Positions 20,068-30,475 of a stretch of 64,000 nucleotides of DNA are shown in pieces (the first letter of the stretch is position 1; each line of letters starts with the position of its first letter). The stretch is taken from NCBI GenBank assembly GCA_030374805.1, contig JARGSG010000207.1, positions 868,001-932,000 of the forward strand, read 5' to 3'. The notes under the pieces are model-generated. The model saw only the letters and a list, made by a program, of their open reading frames with translations, did not search any database and had not been told where the DNA came from. The position numbers and the translations under genes were made by a program. The stretch is from Gracilaria gracilis. Its lineage: Eukaryota > Rhodophyta > Florideophyceae > Gracilariales > Gracilariaceae.

Positions 20068-20928
20068 CTAGATGGCAGCAACCGGCGGCTCTGCAGGCGT
20101 CTCCGTACTTTCCTCCACTGGAGAGGTAGGCAATCCTTTCGCACCTGCCTCAGGTGCAGTCCCAGTATTCTTCGGCGAAGAGTTGGGAGTAGTGTTAGTT
20201 TCAAGGAATTTGGTGATATCATCGGGAGTCATACCCCTGATCTGAATGGCAGACAACGATTCAACAGACCCCTCGACAAATTCACGCGTTGATGCCAGAG
20301 ACGAATCCAAAAGGTTGAAAGCACGTAGCTGAGAACACCAATAGGCAACATACGTAGCCTTCAACGCCACTTGACGCTTGTTGTAAACTTCCTTCATTTT
20401 GTCAACAACACGATCAAGAATGTCCTCATACGACTTCTTAGCCTCTTCTAATTTCTCAATATTCCGAGCAATCTTCACTTCATCCGGCTTCTTAACATTC
20501 TGAAGGTCATCAACCTTCTTCGTATACAAGACCACTTCAGTCTTGGCGTCAGTAATCGGCTTGTATTCCGCGGAAATATTCCCGATCTCAATCAAGTAGT
20601 CCTGGACAACAGCGTCAACCGTCCAATGCGGCGCAGTAGAACCTTCAGTCTTCAGTACAAATTCCTTGACCAATGCTTGAGAGGCCTGAGCAGACTGCTT
20701 GCCGAAATCTCTAACTTCGTCTTTGTCTGGGTAGCTGTTGGCAAATGCTTCTGCAAAAAGCTTCTGACGGTTGCAAACCTCTTTCCATGCTTTCTCGGAT
20801 TCGTTCAAAGCTGCGGAGGAAGCCTGGAGGTAGGCTCCTAGGCGTTCAAGTCTGTTGCGGTAGTCAGCAAATTCAGCGTTGTCCGCGGTCTTGTCACGGA
20901 CGGCTGCCTTCTTAATTTTGTGCATCAT
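20068..20928 (-). CDS. BAR-domain-like membrane-shaping protein 2
   Basis: The product is 286 aa and is a paralogue of the gene at 3265..3999. It has the same three-helix layout: FADYRNRLERLGAYLQASSA, FANSYPDKDEVRDFGKQ, a central Lys/Glu helix with ARNIEKLEEAKKSYEDILDR, and ATYVAYWCSQL. It differs by a C-terminal extension of about 60 residues rich in Thr/Pro/Glu/Ala (NTTPNSSPKNTGTAPEAG), likely disordered, possibly a binding or regulatory tail. A perfect TATA box (GTATAAATAC) lies 134 bp upstream of the start, matching the TATA-type promoter of its paralogue. Predicted role: cytosolic membrane curvature or vesicle traffic. The family call rests on pattern, not on a catalytic motif. Confidence 0.65.
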   Translation of the reverse strand: MMHKIKKAAVRDKTADNAEFADYRNRLERLGAYLQASSAALNESEKAWKEVCNRQKLFAEAFANSYPDKDEVRDFGKQSAQASQALVKEFVLKTEGSTAPHWTVDAVVQDYLIEIGNISAEYKPITDAKTEVVLYTKKVDDLQNVKKPDEVKIARNIEKLEEAKKSYEDILDRVVDKMKEVYNKRQVALKATYVAYWCSQLRAFNLLDSSLASTREFVEGSVESLSAIQIRGMTPDDITKFLETNTTPNSSPKNTGTAPEAGAKGLPTSPVEESTETPAEPPVAAI

Positions 20929-21860
20929 CTTGGTTCAACAAAGGTTAATAGCAGAAAGAAACAGAAGAGAATGTCGAGTAGATTTGCAGAATGAGTGGCG
21001 GGGGAGGTGGGTGGAGTGCGATGGGGTTGAAGATTAAACAGCTTCGGGGTTCTGGGGGCGGTATTTATACGGTTTCTGAGCTCCTCTCTGACTGCGTTGA
21101 ACGAACCCGACAGGTACAAAACATATCGCTGAGTTGGAGAGGCGACGCTCTCCCTGTACTCGAAGGCGAATCCAAATGATTCCCACAGCAAGTGCCGGTG
21201 TGACAAGACTGCATTAGCGTAGTGTGACTGTTCTTGTACGTGTCCCACAAGCGTTGGGTCAGGCTCCACCAAGCCAGGAAAGCGTTCCAAGTCAGGGGTT
21301 CAAAACAACTCATGTTAGGAGTATTAGAGGGTTGTAACACACCTGTGCGAATCGAAGCCCCCATCACGGTAATGGTACACGTAATCTCGGAAACTAGTCA
21401 GCCCTCCTTATCTAGCTGGAAGGTAACTTTTAAGCCGCGGTGACCGATAGTACTTACATACGTCTACAAATGCAATATGTGGAAAGCTGCATTCAAATAA
21501 ATACGCGAACTCTCTTGCTCGAAACATTCGAAGTGACGGATGAAACCTGGATAGCTCAAAAAAAGGCAATGCAGTACGGTAGAGAATCAGCAATTAACAG
21601 AGAGGGATCTCTTTCGGAAAGTCAGGTGTCTACAGGTCAAATGCATTGCGAGATATTACGACATATCAAACGTTTCCTTGTTTCCTTGTGGGTGCCTAGC
21701 TCAAAGCATGGATCAATAAATCCAATCAACGCACCCAAACACCAAAAACTACCCCCTAGAACCGAGTCATTGTCTCGTGCGAATCTCTCACACTCCCTTC
21801 TCCTCGCAATGTCGCAATACTTTTAAGGATAAAGCGAAACTGCGTGTACTGGAGCCTGCT
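20929..21860. other. Spacer between BAR-like 2 and La
   Basis: About 930 bp holding the BAR-like 2 promoter and the La 3' flank. No open frame with recognisable content is seen. Confidence 0.5.
21062..21069 (-). promoter_or_regulatory. TATA box of BAR-like gene 2
   Basis: TATAAATA on the minus strand, 134 bp upstream of the ATG at 20928. It agrees with TATA spacing of about 80-135 bp seen upstream of BAR-like gene 1 and secreted family members A, C and D. Confidence 0.6.
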
Positions 21861-23054
21861 TCAAGAACCTCGTCGAAAACCAGATCTCCCGCGCCCGGAA
21901 CGGAATCGTTTGTTTCCTCTACCACTCCGCCCATGTTCACGGCGTCGCTTTTTCGAATTCCTGAAGCTCGCCTCCTTCTGCTCCCATACTTGTTTCCAAT
22001 AGAGTTGTTCTGCCTCACCTTCAAGAACAGAGAACGTGGGCACTTTGCCGCCAAACTCAGTCTTCATCTCTTGCATTGCATCGCAAGCCACTTTCGCGGC
22101 TCCTTCATTCCCAAAACGAATGTGACCTTCGGAATCACCCATTCGAAAATCTACCCAAGCAATATCTCCGTGCTGCTCAAAGGCCTCCCGAATATCTTCT
22201 CGAGAAATGTCCGGGCCAAAGCCTTCAAACCTGAGCACAAGACCCGGAGTGATCTTACGATCCTTTTCATCTCTGCCAAATGCTAAATTGTTTCCATTTG
22301 TGTCTTTTTCAGGCTTGGTTTCCGTTTTAAGACCGGTAGTCTTATTGGTCGGCCTAACTCCTACATCAAGGCTACCAAGTTTAGTACCGTCTCTTTCCCT
22401 CCTGGGCTTCCTTGCACGCTCTTGCTTTTTGCGTTGTTGGTATTCTTCCCTTTCTTTTTGCTTCTGTGCGAAGTACTCGTCTACTGGAAGCACCAATAGT
22501 TTCTTCTCGACATCACATCCACTTTCGTCCTTCACAGTGATAGTATACTCTTCAGCCTGAACCCTTTCTACTGCCTCTGGGCTTTCCATTTCCACAAATA
22601 CAGACCCCTTAAAGTGCCTCCCCTTCTCATCTTTCCATCGTCGAACTCGAACCGAGAGCACTGTTCCTGAAGGGGCAAACAGCTCCTTGAAGTATTCCAG
22701 CGTGGGTTCAGGGGTTCCGGGAGTCCATCCCTTCACAAAGACAGCACGCTGTGGGAAAAGATCTTCGTCAGGAAGCGGGGCAAGACGCCTAATACTTGTG
22801 TGTGCCTTATCCAGTACAATGAGGGTAGAGCCCTTTACAGCCTGGATAACATTCTGGACATTTGCACCGAGAGCTTGCAATCTTTTGAACGACAATATAA
22901 CCGGTATTGGGACGTACCCTTTCTCGTTTTCCTCTGTTTTCGCTCGCAAAAACTTATCTCTGGGAAGATTAGAGTCTGAAAAGTAGTACTCTAATTGGGT
23001 GCGGATTGCTTCTAGGTCGGTTTCTTTTCCATTTTCAGCTTGTGAAGGAACCAT
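21861..23054 (-). CDS. La protein (SSB), RNA 3'-oligoU chaperone
   Basis: The product is 397 aa, like human La (408). Domains: La motif at about 12-90 (LEYYFSDSNLPRDKFLRAK is the defining block), RRM1 at about 103-190 (AVFVKGWTPGTPEPTLEYFK, KGSVFVEMES), a charged linker, and a C-terminal xRRM at about 270-360 (GLVLRFEGFGPDISREDIRE, EGHIRFGNEGAAK). The tail is Arg/Gly/Lys-rich with a nuclear signal (KKRRREHG). La binds the UUU-OH ends of RNA polymerase III transcripts in the nucleus and protects them during maturation. It is divergent from the epimerase gene; a CCAATCGC element lies about 177 bp upstream of its start. Confidence 0.93.
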   Translation of the reverse strand: MVPSQAENGKETDLEAIRTQLEYYFSDSNLPRDKFLRAKTEENEKGYVPIPVILSFKRLQALGANVQNVIQAVKGSTLIVLDKAHTSIRRLAPLPDEDLFPQRAVFVKGWTPGTPEPTLEYFKELFAPSGTVLSVRVRRWKDEKGRHFKGSVFVEMESPEAVERVQAEEYTITVKDESGCDVEKKLLVLPVDEYFAQKQKEREEYQQRKKQERARKPRRERDGTKLGSLDVGVRPTNKTTGLKTETKPEKDTNGNNLAFGRDEKDRKITPGLVLRFEGFGPDISREDIREAFEQHGDIAWVDFRMGDSEGHIRFGNEGAAKVACDAMQEMKTEFGGKVPTFSVLEGEAEQLYWKQVWEQKEASFRNSKKRRREHGRSGRGNKRFRSGRGRSGFRRGS

Positions 23055-23822
23055 CGCTTGTGGGTTTCGCAGAAAAAGGAGCTCCTCAGAGAAGAAGCTG
23101 GGTGAGCAGGTCAGGGCTGTGGATAAGAAGTCTGCTGGGTCGTTGTGTCATTGGGCGACGACGGTTGCACCCAAGCTTTGCACTTCTGACTTGGCGGGCT
23201 GCGGATCAAACCCCGCAGCATGCGTGGCAACCAATCGCGGCAATACTTTGAAAACTAAAAAAATAGAAACGTATTTGGTTTTTTGACTGTTCACAGCTGA
23301 AGTTGATCTGGTCTTCGGTGAGTCCATAACACTGGATCAACCATTTCGGTAAATTCCCTTGCTGTGCAAGCTGGAGAATCTCGTGCGATCTGGCTGTTTT
23401 CTCCGGTTTGTTGCCGTTTTCGCCCTCCCCTGACTCACTTCGGCATACCCTTGGTATCGTCAGGTCTCAGCTCACAAAGAAAGGGGCTCAGTTCGAACAT
23501 AAATACCAGAACGGCAGTTATCTAGAGTTGGGGTCAGCGCTTTTTGCAGAAGCATCTGTATTATCCATACACCTGTAGCGTTCCGACAACACCGTGATTG
23601 ACGTGAATTTCTATAGGAATTCGGTGGAAGACGGAGCAAGCAATTCTGTATAGGAGTACGAGAAGGAGATCCATACCGCCGGTCAAGGGCAAGCACGGAA
23701 GCATCCACCGCATCATACCTGACAACTACTGAAGCTTCAGCTTGTGCATCTCACTGGACCTTTCATACAGCCGAAAAGTATCATTTCCGCCCACGCTCTA
23801 TGTTTCTTATCTGTTCGACAAA
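23055..23822. promoter_or_regulatory. Divergent intergenic region La / epimerase
   Basis: A 768-bp shared 5' region with a CCAATCGC element at 23231..23238. No other supported feature is seen. Confidence 0.4.
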
Positions 23823-24950
23823 ATGCTGAACCTAACCTTCGCACCATCCTGTTCGTTGAGAACTTCGCTTCGCTCTGGATTTGGTGGCTCTGAGTTTTCC
23901 GGAACATGTAGGATAATTGCAAACGGAATGCATTTGCCAGGCTCCTCGTCTCGCCGTCCGATTCTGATGGCTGCCAATTTTGAAGATATAGCGAAGCAGC
24001 TGCAAGAGGAACTCCAAGTCCGACGTCGCGCAGCGGACCAAAACGATCCTAATCTACCCCCCATGCCACCAATCGATGCACCACCTGAGGATCAACCGAT
24101 TGAAATTACTGGGGGGAACAATAATATGCCCATGGTCATCATTCGCCATGCGCCAAGTTCGCAAGAAGCCAAGATTTACTGCTATGGTGCTGCGGTTACT
24201 AGTTGGACGACGCGTGGAGAAGATCATTTCTGGGTTTCAGACCAGAACAAGTGGCAACTTGGTGGCAAGGCCATAAGGGGAGGCATTCCTATATGTTTTC
24301 CTCAGTTTGGGCCGTATGGCGACCTTGTCCAACACGGATTCGCACGTGTATCTGACTGGAGAATTCGTAGCACTGTCGTAAATGAAGACAATTCAGTATC
24401 TGCTGTATTTGGGTTGAGCAGTGAGTCTGGTCAAGAGGCACCGGCGACATGGCCATTCAAGTTTGACGCCGAGTACACAGTAACGCTCAGCTTCAGTGGA
24501 CTTGAAACAAAGCTCACTATCAAGAATACAGATGAGAAACCGTTCTCATTCACGTGTGCTTTTCATAACTACTTCAAGACGACTTCCGTTGAAGACGCTC
24601 GTGTATTTGGATTTGAGAACCGGAAACATCGAAATCGGCTTGATGGTGATAAGGAATACCCAGAGCAGGAAGACTCTGGCGCAGGAACGATGATTAGTGA
24701 AGAAACAGACAGGATTTATCTCGATACACCTGAGGAATTAGCAATGTTCGATTTCTCCTCTCTAAAAGTGCTAAAGATTAAGAAAACTCCGACTCTGCAA
24801 GACACAACGCTTTGGAACCCGTTCGGAGCGGAAGGCGCGGACCCAGGATGGAAGAATTTCATATGCATTGAACCAGCATGCGTCACAAAGCCGGCGACTG
24901 TTCAACCAGGGGAAACATGGGTTGGGGCTCAACTGCTAGGTGTGGAATAA
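23823..24950 (+). CDS. Glucose-6-phosphate 1-epimerase (hexose-6-phosphate mutarotase)
   Basis: The product is 375 aa; start at ATG 23823. It opens with MLNLTFAPSCSLRTSLRSGF, a Ser/Arg-rich leader with Phe, probably a plastid transit peptide, making the mature protein about 300 aa, normal for the family. Fold signatures of the aldose-1-epimerase superfamily, hexose-6-P branch: AAVTSWTTRGEDHFWVSD, AIRGGIPICFPQFG, VQHGFAR (catalytic His), AFHNYF and FICIEPACV (catalytic Glu). These enzymes interconvert alpha and beta anomers of glucose-6-phosphate, feeding starch and pentose-phosphate enzymes. The leader and a Pro-rich linker (PPMPPIDAPPEDQP) are additions to the yeast type. Confidence 0.9.
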   Translation: MLNLTFAPSCSLRTSLRSGFGGSEFSGTCRIIANGMHLPGSSSRRPILMAANFEDIAKQLQEELQVRRRAADQNDPNLPPMPPIDAPPEDQPIEITGGNNNMPMVIIRHAPSSQEAKIYCYGAAVTSWTTRGEDHFWVSDQNKWQLGGKAIRGGIPICFPQFGPYGDLVQHGFARVSDWRIRSTVVNEDNSVSAVFGLSSESGQEAPATWPFKFDAEYTVTLSFSGLETKLTIKNTDEKPFSFTCAFHNYFKTTSVEDARVFGFENRKHRNRLDGDKEYPEQEDSGAGTMISEETDRIYLDTPEELAMFDFSSLKVLKIKKTPTLQDTTLWNPFGAEGADPGWKNFICIEPACVTKPATVQPGETWVGAQLLGVE

Positions 24951-25063
24951 AGTTTTGTTTTTGTTCATGGAAGGATACCTTTCCGCTTTTCGTGGCACGA
25001 GAGTTTAGATGTTGACAGATAACTCGAGGTAATTAGTTCCTTGTTCATTCGTTCCCGAAAGCA

Positions 25064-25615
25064 TTACGGAGCGGAACCCATGCTCGGAATGTTGAGTTCT
25101 TGCAAAGTCCAGTCCTCATATGTTCCATCAGGCAGAAACCTTCTAATTGTGATTGGAATCTTCTTCTCCTGAAGCTCTCGCTTCGCAATTACAAGAGGGT
25201 CAGTATCGCCCATTACCTCGACCATCGGCGGCGCGCCCATGCTCAATTGCAGCGCCCTTGTTCCAAGAATACGTGCTGTAGTTCATCGCAGTGACAATTT
25301 GAACTGCAGTCAGTAATCAACACTTCACCTTCACGGAGTGGTACAGAATTACGCACCTCGCTCATATTTCGTGAGAAACTTTGTAGTAATCTTTTCTTCG
25401 GCAGGGGCAGATTCTGCTGGGATATGTCCATGTTCAGCAGTCTCTGGCTCCCCCGCATTATCGATATTATCATCTTCGTATTCGGCAGGCTCCCCGTCAT
25501 TATAGTCTTGAACGCTATAACGTCGAAAGCGGCAAGTTAGTATTGAGATACACCCAAACGTGATAACAAGCATCTGAATCTATACATACCGGTTATCAAC
25601 ATCGTCTTCATCCAT
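25064..25615 (-). CDS. RPB6: RNA polymerase subunit RPB6/ABC23 (three exons)
   Basis: CDS complement(join(25064..25275,25357..25514,25590..25615)), 131 aa. This is the common subunit of RNA polymerases I, II and III. Exon 1 gives MDEDDVDN. Intron 1 is 75 bp with a perfect TACTAAC branch site. Exon 2 encodes the acidic N-terminus and [10 protein letters not shown]. Intron 2 (81 bp) splits the conserved core, which is restored as [20 protein letters not shown]. Then come [20 protein letters not shown] and the hallmark end [17 protein letters not shown]. The C-terminus is a little longer than in yeast or human. It is convergent with the epimerase gene (113-bp gap) and divergent from the DDX31 gene. 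Confidence 0.96.
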
Positions 25616-26077
25616 TTTGCGTTAAAGGGTACCACTCGTGGAGATGGAAGCTCCTTCTGCAGTCTGAATCCCAATTCTAGAAGCCGTGCAGCAAATTTCA
25701 AATAACTTCAACACTCGACAGGGCGCGGAAGTCCTTCGCAAACACCACGTCCTTCGTCGGGCTCCCATATGCCGTGGTCCCGTTTCAACGTTTCGGGTGT
25801 TTTTGAGTTGGTGTTTGAAACACACGACAAAAAGTTGGAAATTTTGATCCGTACCAATATTTTGTTACCGCGACATGTAAGAAGGGTAGGAACATTACGT
25901 TGTCGTCCTTCTCAGGACGGCGTTTTGAAGAACCAAGGAATAAAGGTTGCTCTATGCCATATTATGGAAGAACAACACCCTTGATGGTATTGGAGTTCCG
26001 TCTTTCCTGTTCGAACTTCATTTATAGAAATTGAAAACAGCAACGAGTCGTTCAAACTTGAAGAGACCCATGAACCG
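25616..26077. promoter_or_regulatory. Divergent intergenic region RPB6 / DDX31
   Basis: A 462-bp 5' region between two genes that act in RNA synthesis and ribosome production. No specific element was recognised. Confidence 0.4.
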
Positions 26078-28444
26078 ATGGAGCTCAATATTTCAGTCTC
26101 TGAACCGAAAGGGATGTCGAGGAGCTATTCAATTCCGAAGGAAAAGTTGAAAGGCTCATGGAGAAAGAGGAGAAGGGAGGAAGTTCAACAGAAGCTCAGA
26201 GCTGGAATGAGAGAAGCTCGAAAGAAAAGTTCCAAGAGTATACCATTATTGGAATCAGATGAGTTTGCAAGTGGAATCGAAGAGAAAAAGGTACCGGAAC
26301 GTGATGCTAGCCCACCGAAAAACCGAGACCGAGCCGCCAAACGGCAGAGAAATAGTACTTCTATCAAGCGGCTTCGAGCACTTCCGAACGTTGTCATCGA
26401 GGATGGGTGTACCATCGGGACCCAAAATAGCTCTCAGGAAAAGGTATCGGCACGAAAGCGGTCATTGAAGGACTCTGAAGAAAATTCTGCTGTACCGAAA
26501 ACTGGAGAGACGCCAGAGTCTGTAGAGGCAACTCTATCTGTCATCAGGCGAAAACAAGAAAAGATAAGTCTTGGAAAAGAACAGTCAATGGGCGAGAAAA
26601 TGAACGAAACCGTTGATCGAAACATAGAAGAAGACGAGCATTTCTCTTCCAAGACATTCGAAGAGCTAGGGTTGTATCGTTCTGTTTGTTATCATCTGAA
26701 TTCGCGAATGGATATGGAAATGCCTACAAAAGTTCAAGGAAAGCTTTTGAATGTAATGCTGAATCTTGAAGACGGACAATTTGCGGTTGATATCCTTGTA
26801 CGTAGCGCAACAGGGTCGGGAAAGACATTGGCGTACCTTTTACCAATCGCTCATTATCTCTTGAACAGGAGGAGGCGAACAACTCGAGAAGATGGAGCAA
26901 TGGCAATTCTGGTCGTGCCGACTCGTGAACTTGCAGACCAAGTTCATGATGTTGCAAGCAAGTTGTTTCGTCCATGGCACTGGATAGTTACTGGGTCAGT
27001 TGTCGGTGGCGAAAGCAAAAAGAGAGAAAAGGCCCGTCTTCGCAAAGGAATCAGCGTTCTTGTGGCCACACCTGGGAGACTTCTTGATCACCTGCGAAAC
27101 ACTAGAAGTTTTAGATGTGATTTATGTGAATTTCTTGTTCTCGATGAGGCAGATCGTTTACTTGATCTGGGTTTTGAAGCAGACGTGAAGGAAATAATCG
27201 AACGTCTTGATAGGAAGAACGACCATGAGAAGATTAGGTCGAATATCCTTCTATCGGCCACGCTTCGGAAAGATGTTGAGAGACTTGCAAACTTCTCGAT
27301 GCAAGATCCCATTGAGATATCCGTCAACATTCGCACCGACAATTCAGGGCGGAAGTTTTCAATGCCAACACAGCTTAACCAACATTTCTGCATTGTGGAA
27401 CAACGTCATCGTTTAGTCACGCTAGCCTGTTTCTTGAGACTTCGTGCCCTCAAAGAGGTTTCTCCGACTAAGAAGGACGATGAAGCTCCGGAATGCAAAG
27501 TAATCGTTTTCTTCAGTACATGTGACTCAGTGGATTTTCACTATGAACTATTCAAGAGATTGAGGCTTCCTCAAGAACTGGACAATTCAAACTCAGAAAT
27601 GAAACAAAAGAGGCCATTCGTCCCTTTGCAAGTATGCCGCATTCATGGAAATCATTCGCAGAAGGATCGAACAGAATCGCTTCGACACTTTAGGCAAAGC
27701 AGCAGAGCAGTGCTCTTGTGTACGGATGTCGCTGCAAGAGGGCTTGATTTGAGTGGCTTATCATTTGCAATCCAATATGACCCTCCAACTGGCGGACAGG
27801 GAGAAGAATTGGAATATCTTCATCGCGCTGGACGAACTGCAAGAATTGGCAAGCATGGTGACGCATTGCTTTTCTTGCTACCTTCTGAGAGGGCCTATAT
27901 TGGCAAACTCGAAGCAAATGGCGTTTCGATTACGGAAATATCTGGGTCTGCTGCGCTAGCAAGTTTGTATCCTAAGGTTAACCTGCGTAGTCGGGACAGT
28001 ATCTCCTATGGGACGAGATTCGTGACTTCAGTACTTCAGGAGAATCTCGAAAAACTTGTCCAAGACGATGACAGCATAAAGCAAATGGCTGTAGCCGGAT
28101 TTCAGGCTTATTGTCGGGCATATGCTACTCATGCTCGTGAGGTACGACATTTCTTTCACGTTCGAAACTTACATCTTGGGCATGTGGCACGATCGTTCAC
28201 TCTAAGTGACAAACCTGCAGAATTTGGTGAAGTTATGAAAGAAGCTCGAAGCATGAAACGCCGAGAGAACGACATTAAGAGTCGGTTGGAAGTGGTATCG
28301 AAGAAGGGTGATATTGCTAGGGCAATTGCCAGTGGTGAGAAGCAACCCTTCAACGATCAGAAGACTGACCTTGCTCGGCGTCGTAGAGAGAAGGGTCGTG
28401 GAGTAGAAGCCATGAAGGAACTTGCAATGGAGTTTGCTGGGTGA
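26078..28444 (+). CDS. DEAD-box RNA helicase, DDX31/Dbp7 type
   Basis: The product is 788 aa. A Lys/Arg-rich N-terminal region of about 190 residues (nuclear/nucleolar) precedes the helicase core: ATGSGKT (about 245-251), PTRELADQ, TPGRLLDHL, DEAD (about 356), SATLRKD, a second RecA domain with RIHGNHSQKDR, TDVAARGLD and HRAGRTARIG (about 582). The YDPPTGG.GEELEYLHR block and the C-terminal DUF4217-type region (QAYCRAYATHAREVRHFFHV) point to DDX31/Dbp7 rather than other DEAD-box proteins. Yeast Dbp7 acts in early 60S ribosome assembly in the nucleolus. All ATPase and helicase motifs are intact. Confidence 0.93.
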   Translation: MELNISVSEPKGMSRSYSIPKEKLKGSWRKRRREEVQQKLRAGMREARKKSSKSIPLLESDEFASGIEEKKVPERDASPPKNRDRAAKRQRNSTSIKRLRALPNVVIEDGCTIGTQNSSQEKVSARKRSLKDSEENSAVPKTGETPESVEATLSVIRRKQEKISLGKEQSMGEKMNETVDRNIEEDEHFSSKTFEELGLYRSVCYHLNSRMDMEMPTKVQGKLLNVMLNLEDGQFAVDILVRSATGSGKTLAYLLPIAHYLLNRRRRTTREDGAMAILVVPTRELADQVHDVASKLFRPWHWIVTGSVVGGESKKREKARLRKGISVLVATPGRLLDHLRNTRSFRCDLCEFLVLDEADRLLDLGFEADVKEIIERLDRKNDHEKIRSNILLSATLRKDVERLANFSMQDPIEISVNIRTDNSGRKFSMPTQLNQHFCIVEQRHRLVTLACFLRLRALKEVSPTKKDDEAPECKVIVFFSTCDSVDFHYELFKRLRLPQELDNSNSEMKQKRPFVPLQVCRIHGNHSQKDRTESLRHFRQSSRAVLLCTDVAARGLDLSGLSFAIQYDPPTGGQGEELEYLHRAGRTARIGKHGDALLFLLPSERAYIGKLEANGVSITEISGSAALASLYPKVNLRSRDSISYGTRFVTSVLQENLEKLVQDDDSIKQMAVAGFQAYCRAYATHAREVRHFFHVRNLHLGHVARSFTLSDKPAEFGEVMKEARSMKRRENDIKSRLEVVSKKGDIARAIASGEKQPFNDQKTDLARRRREKGRGVEAMKELAMEFAG

Positions 28445-28648
28445 ACTGCGAGGGCTTTCAGTTGTGAACTTGATTGTCAACGTCGTCGATGGTCGGAAGA
28501 GGGATACAGTTATTACGTTGAAATCCATGGAGTGGATCCGCAACTCGTTCTTAATTTCGTGCGAATGTCGCTTTAGGGCTTAAGGGCGGATGCGAACGAA
28601 AAGGGAATGTTTCCACCGATTTCATTGCTAACGAGAGACAAGTATTAG

Positions 28649-29698
28649 CTAATGTTTAACTTGTGTTTCTGATTTGGTCTTAAAGTACTCTATAGTCCTC
28701 CGAGTACCTTCCCTCAAAGAAACCAATGGCACGTAACCAAAATGTTTCTTCGCTTTGTCACACGAAATTACTCTATTTGTAGTGAGCAGTCTAACTTTTT
28801 GACGGGTGAAAACTGGCGGCTTCTTTGGCTTGTATAAAGGGGAAACGATCAACAGCACAAGTTCAAGGATGGCAGCGATCACGTAACAAAGAACCATTGG
28901 CAAATGAATGGAAGGTTTGGGATAACCTAAGCCATCTAGGATGAGGCCGGCGTGATCCCAGAACAGAAACGTTTCGTCGTTTGTTATGAAGTACGCGTTA
29001 CCACAAAGTGGGGAGTCATTCGTGAGATGATCCGCAGCCAGCAAGCATGCGTCTGCAACATTTCCAACGTATGTGAATTCCCACTTTGTTCTTCCATTCC
29101 CAATCACGTATTTGGTTTTGCCTTTCTTCCCGCTTTCAATTAAAGAGGGGACGTACGCCGGGTCGCGTTCGCCGAAAATGCTACTTGGTCGAAGGGCACA
29201 GGTAAGAAGCGAGCTTCGATTTGCTTCCAAGACAAATTGCTCTGCCTTTGCCTTTGTCATTGAATAGTAGTCGGTGAATTTAGAAGGATAGGGTAGAGTT
29301 TCATCGACGCCATTCATTGGGGACCCGTCATACACAACGCTTGCTGAAGAAACATACACCAGTTTAGGGACATGGCATTGTTTGCATGCTTCGATGATGT
29401 TCTTCGTCCCTTCCACATTAACTGCCCACATCAAAGGTTCATTCTGATTATCCAGTGGGTTTGCCGTTGCGCAGTGAAATACAACATCAATACCACAACA
29501 AACTTTTAAAACATCCCCCAACTGCGTGATGGTACCCGCAAAACTCTCAATAGCAGCACCAATGGCTGGGTCGTGATGTTCATAAGGTCGGATGTCAAAC
29601 ACAACGATCTGCATGTCCGGATCCTTTTTCGCTAATAAAGCATCAATAAGATGCCGACCCAGGAATCCAGATCCCCCCGTGACTAAACATCGAACCAT
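28649..29698 (-). CDS. Sterol-4-alpha-carboxylate 3-dehydrogenase (NSDHL/Erg26 type)
   Basis: The product is 349 aa, short-chain dehydrogenase of the 3-beta-HSD branch. NAD site GGSGFLG (residues 8-14), the family block VVFHCATANP, SSASVVYDG and catalytic Tyr145-x3-Lys149 (DYYSMTKAKAEQ) are all present. A hydrophobic segment at about residues 264-290 (VLCYVIAAILELVLLIV) is the family's membrane anchor region, placing it on the ER. NSDHL/Erg26 oxidatively decarboxylates C-4 carboxysterols during sterol synthesis. Plant-type 3-beta-HSD/D enzymes are the closest alternative subfamily; plain 3-beta-HSD activity cannot be excluded. It is convergent with DDX31 (204-bp gap) and divergent from ELP2. 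Confidence 0.87.
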   Translation of the reverse strand: MVRCLVTGGSGFLGRHLIDALLAKKDPDMQIVVFDIRPYEHHDPAIGAAIESFAGTITQLGDVLKVCCGIDVVFHCATANPLDNQNEPLMWAVNVEGTKNIIEACKQCHVPKLVYVSSASVVYDGSPMNGVDETLPYPSKFTDYYSMTKAKAEQFVLEANRSSLLTCALRPSSIFGERDPAYVPSLIESGKKGKTKYVIGNGRTKWEFTYVGNVADACLLAADHLTNDSPLCGNAYFITNDETFLFWDHAGLILDGLGYPKPSIHLPMVLCYVIAAILELVLLIVSPLYKPKKPPVFTRQKVRLLTTNRVISCDKAKKHFGYVPLVSLREGTRRTIEYFKTKSETQVKH

Positions 29699-30475
29699 CG
29701 CTAAGAGAAGAATTGAATCAACTCAAGTCCTGTCCAACTTGCCAACACACTCTTGAGAAAGGCTTCCTATATTTCCGCTACGAGAAATAGGCGAATTCTC
29801 TGTCAGTTTGCCTAAAGGAGAAATTGTTCGATGAATATCTAGTTCAGCGGAAGAGGAAGGAATCGATCGCGCTTCCTAACAGAGACATAACCGGTGTATT
29901 GTGACGAATAACCAAGGGTAGCTGGGAAACCGATTTGTAACCGCTGTTTCCGTGCTTGTAAAGGTCAATTGCGATGTTGTGGTTGACGTGTGTGGTTGAA
30001 TATGGCCGCATTGAAAGCACGTGAATGATTCATAGTGAATCGCTGTTTTCCACGTTGCTGGATTCTCTTTCAAAAATTAGATCCCCAGTCCAACTGGGCC
30101 AGTTGTGTTGCCTTGTGCGCTTGGAAAACCCAGGCCACGCTTGCAGGCTCTGCAAAGCACATAACAATTTACGAAGGTATTGTACGTTCCGAGCGCTAGA
30201 TATCTAGGCCTGAACCTTATGGCCCTCTTGGTCTTACCCTGAATCTCGATGAACGGACGATTTGCTATGCATGGACTGATATGTCTAAGGATCCACTCAG
30301 CACATCTGTCCCAGTTTTTTTGCTAGCAAAATCTGCACCCTTTATTTGTGGCATATGATACTGTGCAAAAGTTCTGGGAAGTTTGCTTGTTGACCACTAT
30401 TATCCTCCAGGGAGATCCCAAGAGGAAGAACGGAGCTCAACTGATTCCATATATTTTGCAACATATTTTGTACTG
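29699..30475. promoter_or_regulatory. Divergent intergenic region NSDHL / ELP2
   Basis: 777 bp. The ELP2 frame is open 31 codons upstream of its ATG but starts at a non-ATG codon, so I treat that part as 5' UTR. No specific element was recognised. Confidence 0.4.

Noticed and set aside
21280-21370. GTTCAAA and GTGCGAATC strings resembling tRNA T-loops
   Set aside because: No acceptor, D or anticodon arms pair around them on either strand. I found no convincing tRNA or rRNA gene in the window.
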